DNA from: an uncultured Syntrophobacteraceae bacterium
Lineage (GTDB): Bacteria; Desulfobacterota; Syntrophobacteria; Syntrophobacterales; Syntrophobacteraceae
DNA: 13,296 bases
Direction: 5' to 3'
Assembly: GCA_937889795.1 (NCBI GenBank)
Contig: CALBZH010000843.1
Location: 1-13,296, forward strand
In this document: positions 7,708 to 13,296 of the stretch, one piece after another
Position numbering within the stretch: position 1 is the stretch's first letter
Layout of the letters: every line of letters starts with the position of its first letter
Position numbers and translations under genes: made by a program
Notes under the pieces: model-generated
The model's input: only the letters and a program-made list of their open reading frames with translations
Told to the model about the DNA's origin: nothing
The model's database searches: none

Positions 7708-8556
7708 TCAGCGTCTGGTGAGGCACTGACGGAGATTGGACCATGGAAACCGTTTGCCAGGGCAATCCGTGCTAGCCCCTTCGACGTCCCGGTGCCCCAT
7801 CACATTCTTCAAGGGAATCTCGTAATACTGTGAAAGCGTTTTGATCAGATAGGCCAGGGATTGGATCTGGTTCTGCGTCGGGAGGTCTTCGTTGAAGTTT
7901 CCTACAAGAGCGATGCCGATACCTTTGTCGTTCATTCCTCCCGCCTTGCAGTGAGCCCCGACTTGCTGTTTGATCCACCGGGGCGACACTTCAATCTGGC
8001 CGTCGCCCTTGCCGAGGGTCCCGTTGTCAATTAAGAAGTGATACCCGATCCCGTTCCAGAACCCTCGATCGTGGTGCGCGCGGTCCACTTGGAGCGCTTT
8101 CCCGATGTCCGTTGCTGTGTGATGGACAATGATGTATTTCCACTGTGGGTTTGGGTAAAGCGAAATGACGTGCCGAAGCTGCTTTGCGTTGGGAATCGTG
8201 AGCCGCTGACCGACGCGCAGGGAATCGTTCGGTTTCAACCCGTTGGCTCGATAAATACTCTCCACCGGCACGTCATACATGCGCGAAATGCGCCATACCG
8301 TTTCAAGTGGCCCCACCTCGTGGACAATGGTCTTGGGACCTCCCATGTTCGTGAGGCATCGCTCCACGACCTTCGCGGCTCCCGGAGGTGTAGGCGGTCT
8401 GGATTCAGGGGGGCTAGTCCTCTCCGGCAAGGGGCAGGCGGTTGGCCCGACCACTTCAATCGACCTGCTGCAGCCCCCTGTCGTTGCCAGCATCACAAGG
8501 AGAGCCAGCGCGAAAAGCGTTCCGGCATCGGGTCTGTTTGTCAGGCGGCGCATCAT
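7708..8556 (-). CDS. LysM and zinc amidase lipoprotein (N-acetylmuramoyl-L-alanine amidase)
   Basis: A 282-residue envelope protein predicted to cut the MurNAc-L-Ala amide bond of peptidoglycan. The N-terminus has a basic start (MMRRLTNR), a hydrophobic stretch and ATTGGC, a plausible though imperfect lipobox with Cys29. A Pro-rich linker follows (about 42-60), then a LysM glycan-binding domain (about 78-122, HEVGPLETVWRISRMYDVPV onward). The Amidase_2/PGRP domain begins near 137: His145 in IIVHHT, Tyr172 in GIGYHF, His255 in GHRD and Cys265 in TDCPG. The zinc set His/His/Cys resembles T7 lysozyme and PGRPs rather than E. coli AmpD, which uses Asp. GHCKAGG-like AHCKAGGMND and GIALVGNF are typical core strands. 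The Shine-Dalgarno is weak (AAGAGA). It may work in wall recycling or remodelling alongside the nearby MltB. Confidence 0.9.
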   Translation of the reverse strand: MMRRLTNRPDAGTLFALALLVMLATTGGCSRSIEVVGPTACPLPERTSPPESRPPTPPGAAKVVERCLTNMGGPKTIVHEVGPLETVWRISRMYDVPVESIYRANGLKPNDSLRVGQRLTIPNAKQLRHVISLYPNPQWKYIIVHHTATDIGKALQVDRAHHDRGFWNGIGYHFLIDNGTLGKGDGQIEVSPRWIKQQVGAHCKAGGMNDKGIGIALVGNFNEDLPTQNQIQSLAYLIKTLSQYYEIPLKNVMGHRDVEGASTDCPGKRFPWSNLRQCLTRR

Positions 8557-8578
8557 CAGAGATCTCTTGCAAAAAAGG

Positions 8579-8607
8579 TTGATTGCAGGCTACCGTGCCA
8601 TGATAAA
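8579..8607 (+). promoter_or_regulatory. Candidate promoter of the queE operon
   Basis: TTGATT (8579-8584) and GATAAA (8602-8607) are 17 bp apart; each matches consensus at four of six positions. Transcription would start near 8614, giving a leader of about 60 nt before the GTG at 8674. I see no preQ1 riboswitch signature in that leader. Confidence 0.4.
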
Positions 8608-8627
8608 ACTTATTCAACGCATTGCAA
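8600..8627 (-). promoter_or_regulatory. Candidate promoter of the amidase gene, overlapping the queE promoter
   Basis: On the minus strand TTGCAA (8627-8622) and TATCAT (8605-8600) are separated by 16 bp; the -10 matches at five positions and the -35 at four. Its -10 shares 8602-8605 with the -10 of the plus-strand candidate, so the two could not be bound by polymerase at once. Confidence 0.4.
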
Positions 8628-8673
8628 GCGGGAATTGGAGAAATCTTATCAAAACCAAGCAGATGGAGCTCCT

Positions 8674-9318
8674 GTGCTGAAAGTGAGCGAGATCTTCCAC
8701 AGCATCCAAGGGGAGTCGAGTTTTGCTGGCTGCCCATGCGCATTCGTCCGACTTTCGGGCTGCAACCTTCGCTGCAGCTACTGCGATACACGATACGCGT
8801 ATGATGACGGCGTGGCCATGGAGGTTTCCGAGATCCTGCGGCGTGTCGATGCGTGCACATGCGACTTGGTGGAGGTGACAGGAGGAGAGCCGCTTCTTCA
8901 GAGCGAGGCGAGTCGGTTGGTGCGGGAGCTTGCGGATCGCGGTCTTCGTGTCCTGGTGGAGACTAACGGGAGCATGGACATTTCGCCATTAGACGTTCGC
9001 AGCATTGTGATCATGGACGTGAAATGTCCGTCCAGCGGGCAGTCGCACTGCAACGACCTTGCGAATCTGGGACGGCTCCGTCCTGGCGACGAGGTCAAGT
9101 TTGTGATTGCCGATCGGGCGGACTATGAATTCGCCCGTGAGGTTGTTCTTGGTATGCGCCCGGGAGAGGGGAAGCAGAACGTGAAGCACTTTTCGCCGGT
9201 TTTCGGGCGGATGGAGCCAAGCTGTTTGGCGGAGTGGATCCTTGAGGATCGTTTGTGCGTTCGCCTGAATCTTCAATTGCACAAGGTCATATGGGGGCCG
9301 AGCCAGCGCGGTGTCTAG
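8674..9318 (+). CDS. queE: 7-carboxy-7-deazaguanine synthase (radical SAM)
   Basis: Converts 6-carboxy-5,6,7,8-tetrahydropterin to 7-carboxy-7-deazaguanine, the ring-contraction step of the queuosine and deazapurine pathway. The 214 residues start with LKVSEIFHSIQGESSFAG, a QueE signature. The cluster motif is the canonical C-x3-C-x2-C (Cys30, Cys34, Cys37, in GCNLRCSYCDT). The SAM-contact motif VTGGEPLLQ is at 68-76, DVKCPSSG at 115-122 and the typical C-terminal QLHKVIW at 201-207. The open frame extends far upstream, but that part is antisense to the amidase gene; the GTG at 8674, preceded by GGAG at 5 nt, gives the normal family N-terminus. It heads the run of que genes and is divergent from the amidase. 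Confidence 0.95.
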   Translation: MLKVSEIFHSIQGESSFAGCPCAFVRLSGCNLRCSYCDTRYAYDDGVAMEVSEILRRVDACTCDLVEVTGGEPLLQSEASRLVRELADRGLRVLVETNGSMDISPLDVRSIVIMDVKCPSSGQSHCNDLANLGRLRPGDEVKFVIADRADYEFAREVVLGMRPGEGKQNVKHFSPVFGRMEPSCLAEWILEDRLCVRLNLQLHKVIWGPSQRGV

Positions 9319-9352
9319 CCCTGCGCGGCGAAAGTCTCGCCTAGCGTGACCG

Positions 9353-9461
9353 GATGCCGGATCAAGATCCCTTCGGCTGCGCGTTCGTTCCATCTAGCAT
9401 CCGGAATCTGGCATCGAGCATCGATCTCGTGCAGGTGCAGGACTTCTGCCGCGCTGTACTA
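9353..9461 (+). repeat. Interspersed non-coding repeat, copy 2
   Basis: This partner of the element at 6194-6302 lies in the opposite orientation, between queE and queC. Four successive 7-bp units are visible at 9397-9424: GCATCCG, GAATCTG, GCATCGA, GCATCGA. The left arm GATGCCGGAT (9353-9362) is complementary to ATCTGGCATC (9406-9415) over 10 pairs with one G-T pair. An ORF begins within it (9354) but continues only into queC's other frame, and copy-to-copy differences are not of a coding pattern. Just upstream a small hairpin GGCGA/TCGCC (9327-9341) follows the queE stop. Confidence 0.75.
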
Positions 9462-9495
9462 GCATCTTGTGTCGCGGGAGCTTACAAGGAGCAAC

Positions 9496-10233
9496 ATGAG
9501 TCAGAGCAAGCGGGAAAGTGCCGTGGTGCTGTTTTCCGGGGGAGTCGACTCAACGACCTGTCTGGCGATCGCACAATCGCAAGGCTATGAAGTCTATGCA
9601 TTGAGCTGCCATTACCATCAACGTCACGAGGTCGAGATAGCGGCGGCCCGTCGGATCGTCGAGCGCATGGGAATCCGGCATCACCTGGTTTTGGATCTGC
9701 CGCTGGATCGAATCGGAGGGTCGGCTCTGACCAGCGATCTTCCTGTTCCCAAGGACGTGCCTCTTGACGTGATGGCGGAGCGCATTCCGCCCACCTACGT
9801 TCCGGCGCGAAATACGATCTTTCTCTCATTTGCCTTGGCGTGGGCCGAAGTGCTCAAGGCGGGAGCCATCTTCATTGGTGCCAACGCAGTCGATTACTCA
9901 GGTTATCCGGACTGCCGTCCCGAGTTCATTCAGGCCTTCGAGACGTTGGCAAACCTGGCCACCAAGGAGACCGTGGAAGGCTCCATGCGGATCCGTATCG
10001 AAGCTCCCTTGAGCCATCTCACCAAAGCACAGATCATACGGAAAGGGGCGGAGCTCGGCGTGGACTATGGGCTCACGCATTCGTGCTATGATCCGGATGG
10101 TGAAGGGCGGGCCTGTGGCCGCTGCGACAGTTGCCGACTGCGCCGCAAGGGGTTTCAGGAGTCGGGCATTCCCGACCCGACCGTCTATGCGCCCACAAGG
10201 CCGGCATCCGCACGTAGAAAGGATATTCCGTGA
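9496..10233 (+). CDS. queC: 7-cyano-7-deazaguanine synthase
   Basis: An ATP-dependent cytosolic ligase that turns 7-carboxy-7-deazaguanine plus ammonia into preQ0. The 245 residues contain the PP-loop SGGVDS at 14-19, YVPARNT at 101-107, the substrate-pocket stretch [17 protein letters not shown] at 128-144 and a zinc site of four cysteines: Cys197 (THSCYDP), Cys207, Cys210 and Cys213 (CGRCDSC). The ATG at 9496 follows AAGGAG at ideal spacing; an in-frame start nine codons earlier lacks that support. It lies 177 bp after queE, with repeat copy 2 in between, and its stop overlaps the queF start. Length and all motifs are normal for the family. Confidence 0.97.
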   Translation: MSQSKRESAVVLFSGGVDSTTCLAIAQSQGYEVYALSCHYHQRHEVEIAAARRIVERMGIRHHLVLDLPLDRIGGSALTSDLPVPKDVPLDVMAERIPPTYVPARNTIFLSFALAWAEVLKAGAIFIGANAVDYSGYPDCRPEFIQAFETLANLATKETVEGSMRIRIEAPLSHLTKAQIIRKGAELGVDYGLTHSCYDPDGEGRACGRCDSCRLRRKGFQESGIPDPTVYAPTRPASARRKDIP

Positions 10234-10697
10234 GCCACCCCACTTACCCCGATCTCACGCAGCTCGGCGGGCCAAGCGCGATTCCAGAGTCACCCGAGCA
10301 AGCGATCCTCGAGACCTTCCCGAACCCGCACCCGGATCTGGATTATGTGGTTCGACTGACGGCACCCGAGTTCACTTCGTTGTGCCCGATCACGGGGCAG
10401 CCCGATTTCGCGGTGATGGTGGTCGATTACGTGCCGGGAGAGAGACTTGTCGAAAGCAAGTCCTTCAAACTCTTCTTGAGTAGTTTTCGAAACCATGGGG
10501 CGTTTCACGAGGATTGCACCGTTGCCGTGCATAACCGCCTTCGGGATGCCATGGCCCCCAAGTTCATCCGCGTCGTTGGGCTGTGGTCTGTTCGCGGAGG
10601 CATTACGATCGACGTGTCTGTTCAAACGGGAATCGTGCCGGAGAGTTGCGTGCTGCTGCCTCTGTCCAAGACAGGCTACCGCGGTGGCCGTGAATGA
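10230..10697 (+). CDS. queF: NADPH-dependent preQ0 reductase, unimodular type
   Basis: Reduces the nitrile of preQ0 to the aminomethyl group of preQ1 with two NADPH, the step before insertion into tRNA. At 155 residues this is the short, Bacillus-type unimodular enzyme rather than the long E. coli type. Catalytic Cys52 lies in [13 protein letters not shown], which also supplies Asp59. The QueF motif ESKSFK at 75-80 and [12 protein letters not shown] through Cys96 are intact. The start is a GTG overlapping the queC stop as GTGA, a classic translational-coupling arrangement. Its presence means this genome commits preQ0 to queuosine in tRNA rather than only to other deazapurine products; the transglycosylase tgt is not in the window. 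Confidence 0.95.
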   Translation: MSHPTYPDLTQLGGPSAIPESPEQAILETFPNPHPDLDYVVRLTAPEFTSLCPITGQPDFAVMVVDYVPGERLVESKSFKLFLSSFRNHGAFHEDCTVAVHNRLRDAMAPKFIRVVGLWSVRGGITIDVSVQTGIVPESCVLLPLSKTGYRGGRE

Positions 10698-10748
10698 ATC
10701 CCGACGATGACCGGTTTTCAACTGTCGAGATGAGGAGAGGATGTCGCG

Positions 10749-11816
10749 ATGAGTCACCTTTTCAGTCCATTCAGATTGCGAAATATTGAATTCAAGAATC
10801 GGATCTTCGTCTCGCCCATGTGCCAGTATTCGAGTGACGACGGGATGCCGAACGACTGGCATCTGGTGCATCTGGGGAGTCGCGCGGTCGGAGGGGCTGC
10901 TCTCGTGATGGTCGAGGCCACTGCTGTTGCTCCAGAGGGGCGTATCACCCTGAAGGACAGCGGTATGTGGTCGGAGGAGCATGCGAGGGGGTTCGAGCGA
11001 ATCAGCCGTTATATCCGAGAGCAGGAGTGCGTCGCCGGCATGCAACTGGCCCATGCGGGGAGGAAGGCTTCGACGGATGTTCCCTGGCGAGGGGATCTTC
11101 CGCTGGGGAAGGAGGCAGGCGGCTGGGAGCCCCTGGCTCCGAGCGCGATCGCCTTTTCCGAGGTCTCTCCCATGCCTCGCGAGATGACGATCGATGACAT
11201 CGACCGTGTGGTGTCACAATTCGAGGATGCCGCGGCTCGGTCGCTCCGTGCGGGCTTTGAGATCGTCGAGATCCACATGGCGCATGGCTATCTGCTGCAC
11301 GAGTTCCTCTCACCCCTCTCCAATCGGCGAACGGATGAATATGGGGGGGGATTGGAGAACCGCATGCGTCTGCCGTTGCGAGTGGCCAAGGCGGTTAGGG
11401 ACGTCTGGCCCTCCGCGTTTCCTGTCTTTGTCCGCATTTCCTGCACGGATTGGGTCGATGGCGGATGGGACCTTCCGCAGTCGATTGAGCTGTGCAAGCG
11501 TCTCAAGGAGATCGGTGTCGATTTGATCGACTGCTCCAGTGCAGCCCTGGTACCCCATGCCAAGATCCCGGTGGGTCCGGGCTTCCAGGTTCCTTTCGCA
11601 GAAGCCATCCGTAATCACGCTCAGATTCCAACAGGCTCGGTCGGCTTGATCACGAGCCCGGTTCAGGCAGAGCAGATCGTCGCGCTCGGCCAGGCGGATG
11701 TGGTTCTACTGGCCAGGGAGATGTTGCGCAATCCCTACTGGCCCCTTTATGCCGCCCGTGTCCTCCATGTGGACGTTCCTTGGCCGGTCCAGTACTTGCG
11801 GGCCAAGCAATGCTGA
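10749..11816 (+). CDS. Old Yellow Enzyme-family NADH:flavin oxidoreductase, YqjM-like
   Basis: A 355-residue FMN-dependent TIM-barrel ene-reductase. The N-terminus LFSPFRLRNIEFKNRIFVSP and the FMN/substrate residues MCQYSS (Cys25, Tyr27) are those of the YqjM or thermophilic-like class, in which the cysteine tunes the flavin. The pair His176 and His179 with Tyr181 (HMAHGY) and the following LLHEFLSPLSNRRTDEYGG are standard. LAHAGRKAS at 100-108 is another class signature. AGGAGAGG ends 8 nt before the ATG. It lies 51 bp after queF on the same strand and could be cotranscribed, but no link to deazaguanine synthesis is known. The physiological substrate is unknown. Confidence 0.93.
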   Translation: MSHLFSPFRLRNIEFKNRIFVSPMCQYSSDDGMPNDWHLVHLGSRAVGGAALVMVEATAVAPEGRITLKDSGMWSEEHARGFERISRYIREQECVAGMQLAHAGRKASTDVPWRGDLPLGKEAGGWEPLAPSAIAFSEVSPMPREMTIDDIDRVVSQFEDAAARSLRAGFEIVEIHMAHGYLLHEFLSPLSNRRTDEYGGGLENRMRLPLRVAKAVRDVWPSAFPVFVRISCTDWVDGGWDLPQSIELCKRLKEIGVDLIDCSSAALVPHAKIPVGPGFQVPFAEAIRNHAQIPTGSVGLITSPVQAEQIVALGQADVVLLAREMLRNPYWPLYAARVLHVDVPWPVQYLRAKQC

Positions 11817-11851
11817 GAGGATGCAGGCTCGAGACTGCTTTTCGCAAATCC

Positions 11852-11869
11852 CACGCTGACACGCTGACA
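11852..11869 (+). repeat. Short tandem duplication before fabF
   Basis: The 8-bp unit CACGCTGA occurs twice head to tail, followed by CA, in the 72-bp gap between the flavin oxidoreductase and the ketosynthase. It lies about 20 bp upstream of the start codon and looks like a simple slippage duplication. Confidence 0.5.
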
Positions 11870-11888
11870 CTTCACTGAAGGGCCACAG

Positions 11889-13133
11889 ATGAGTCATTCG
11901 GGTAAAGTCGTTGTAACGGGTTTGGGGGTGGTATGCTCTTTGGGCTGCACCATCGAGAGCTTCTGGCGGGGACTGGTGTCCGGTGTTTCAGGCATAAGAC
12001 CGATCGCGGCCTTTGATCCTGCCGGCCACAAGACCCGAATAGCATCGGAAGCACTGTCATTCGATCCTTCAGTCAGACTCACGCATAAGCAGATCCGAAG
12101 GATGGCAAGGGTTTCACAGTTCGCCGTGAGTGCTGCGCTCGACGCCGTCAGCCACTCGGGATTGGATCTCGCCAAGGAGGACGCGTCGCGAATCGGCTGC
12201 GTTGTCGGATCGGCGGCCGGGGACTACTCAAACCTCGAGGAGCAGTTCGTGAGGTTTCGGGAAAAAGGGCCGGGCTTTGTCAATGCCCTCACCATTCCCA
12301 AGGTCATCCCCAATATGCCCGTGTGCAATGTCGCTATTGCGCTGGGCATTCGCGGACCAAACCTTGGGGTCTCCGCGGCATGCTCGACGGGGACGCATGC
12401 GATTGGAACGGCCCTGGGCATGCTTCGGCAGGGGCAGGCGGATGTGATTCTGGCAGGGGGGGCGGAGTCGACCATTACCCCATTCGTTTTGGATGGTTAT
12501 TCGTGCATGGGTGTCCTGTCGGAGCGCAATGAACCGCCTGAAGCGGCCAGCCGTCCTTTCGACGCGGAAAGGGATGGGTTTGTCATGGGGGAGGGAGCTG
12601 GAATTCTGGTTCTGGAGACCTTCGAGCATGCGAGCAGACGGGGGGCCGAGATTCTTGCGGAGCTCAAAGGGTTTGGCATGTCCAGCGACGCCTACAATAT
12701 CGCCATCCCTGAGCCTGACGGGAGTGCCGCCGCACTGGCCATGCAGATGGCACTGCGGGATGCCAAGCTCAACGCGGAGGACATCGGACACATCAATGCG
12801 CACGGGACGTCGACCAAGGTGAACGATCGGGTCGAAAGTGCAGCCATCAGGCAGGCGTTTGGGGAGCACTACCGTAAGCCCTGGGTGAGCTCAAACAAAT
12901 CGATGATCGGGCATACGTTGGGGGCAGCAGGGGCTCTCGAGGCGGCAGCCACGGTCCTGACCCTCCATCACGGCACGCTCCCCCCCACGATCAACCAGAC
13001 AACGCATGATCCCGAATGCGACCTAAGCATCGTATCCAATCATGCGATGGACATCCGCCTCGATGCGGCCATCTCCAACTCGTTCGGCTTTGGCGGACAA
13101 AACGGAGCTCTCGTCTTCGGTAAGCTCGGTTAG
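11889..13133 (+). CDS. fabF: 3-oxoacyl-ACP synthase II (KAS II type)
   Basis: A cytosolic decarboxylating condensing enzyme that extends acyl-ACP by two carbons in fatty acid synthesis. At 414 residues it has the full two-layer thiolase fold. The active-site Cys165 lies in SAACSTGTHAIG, His305 in NAHGTST, Lys337 and His342 in SSNKSMIGHTLGAAG. The C-terminal loop reads FGFGGQNGALVFGK, with Gln where E. coli FabF has Thr; this is seen elsewhere in the family and probably tolerated. The start has AAGGG at suitable distance. No acpP, rpiB or glyA lies downstream in the window, which is the usual context of the housekeeping fabF in many bacteria, so this may be a second paralogue. Confidence 0.93.
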   Translation: MSHSGKVVVTGLGVVCSLGCTIESFWRGLVSGVSGIRPIAAFDPAGHKTRIASEALSFDPSVRLTHKQIRRMARVSQFAVSAALDAVSHSGLDLAKEDASRIGCVVGSAAGDYSNLEEQFVRFREKGPGFVNALTIPKVIPNMPVCNVAIALGIRGPNLGVSAACSTGTHAIGTALGMLRQGQADVILAGGAESTITPFVLDGYSCMGVLSERNEPPEAASRPFDAERDGFVMGEGAGILVLETFEHASRRGAEILAELKGFGMSSDAYNIAIPEPDGSAAALAMQMALRDAKLNAEDIGHINAHGTSTKVNDRVESAAIRQAFGEHYRKPWVSSNKSMIGHTLGAAGALEAAATVLTLHHGTLPPTINQTTHDPECDLSIVSNHAMDIRLDAAISNSFGFGGQNGALVFGKLG

Positions 13134-13296
13134 GAGGTGGACCGTAACGCCCGTGGATCCCTTGACCGGGACTGGAAAGTCAACTCTGGGCTTCGACGTC
13201 GACACTCTCTTTGGGTCTCCTTTGAGCGACTTCGGGGGAAACGCTCTCTTCCCAGATGCGGAGGGTGATCCAGTCGACATCCCGTGAGACAAATTC
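13134..13296. other. Window end with no assignable gene
   Basis: An AGGAGG (13132-13137) overlaps the fabF stop and looks like a ribosome site, but no start codon lies at proper spacing. A GTG at 13153 opens a 44-codon ORF ending at 13287, with composition rich in Asp, Gly and Pro that I do not recognise. No terminator is visible after fabF. Confidence 0.35.

Noticed and set aside
8038..8673. N-terminal extension of queE back to 8038
   Set aside because: The extra 212 codons are antisense to the amidase gene. QueE homologues begin at the LKVSEIFHSIQGES motif, where a GTG with a ribosome site lies.
9354..9590. 78-codon ORF starting in repeat copy 2, similar in translation to a minus-strand ORF over copy 1 (6328-6110)
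   Set aside because: The similarity is confined to the repeat; both frames then run into unrelated genes in wrong frames, so the repeat DNA, not a protein, is what is shared.
13153..13287. Small ORF after fabF containing GTGKST, resembling a P-loop
   Set aside because: The motif is isolated in a 44-residue reading frame with no surrounding NTPase fold, and the ribosome site is too distant.

Overview
The window is ordinary, densely packed chromosomal sequence (roughly 55-60% G+C by eye) from what is most likely an anaerobic bacterium of the Desulfobacterota (former Deltaproteobacteria, Syntrophobacter-like). I infer this from the gene mix: a highly codon-biased membrane pyrophosphatase, a solitary dynamin-like GTPase, periplasmic peptidoglycan enzymes with Gram-negative-type signals, and an Fe-S U32 protein. 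No 16S or other marker is present, so the assignment is tentative. I see no tRNA, rRNA, CRISPR array, transposase, integrase or phage gene.

Layout. (1) 1-880, minus strand: an MltB-type lytic transglycosylase cut by the window edge, divergent from (2) 1106-2950, plus: a bacterial dynamin-like GTPase; the 225 bp between them holds a candidate promoter for each. (3) 2951-3465: an unusually long gene-free leader with purine-rich repeats in front of (4) hppA, 3466-5511, a proton-pumping pyrophosphatase of the K+-independent type, closed by a strong intrinsic terminator. (5) 5633-6196, plus: an isochorismatase-family cysteine hydrolase, convergent with (6) 6355-7386, minus: a peptidase-U32-family Fe-S protein. 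(7) 7708-8556, minus: a LysM plus zinc amidase lipoprotein, divergent from (8) a plus-strand run: queE, queC, queF, an Old Yellow Enzyme-type flavin oxidoreductase, and a fabF-type ketosynthase. The last 163 bp show nothing I can assign.

How they work together. QueE, QueC and QueF are three consecutive steps of 7-deazaguanine synthesis (CPH4 to CDG to preQ0 to preQ1, the queuosine precursor). queC and queF overlap by GTGA, so they are almost certainly co-translated. The MltB homologue and the LysM amidase both act on peptidoglycan in the cell envelope. HppA conserves energy from biosynthetic pyrophosphate by pumping protons. The remaining genes are neighbours with no evident shared pathway.

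The least expected feature is a pair of diverged copies (about 74% identical over 109 ungapped positions by my hand count) of a non-coding interspersed repeat. They lie in opposite orientation at 6194-6302 and 9353-9461, each just downstream of a gene, with internal 7-bp periodicity and a self-complementary pair of arms. I found no convincing new multi-gene system; the repeat, the hppA leader and the solitary dynamin deserve follow-up most.
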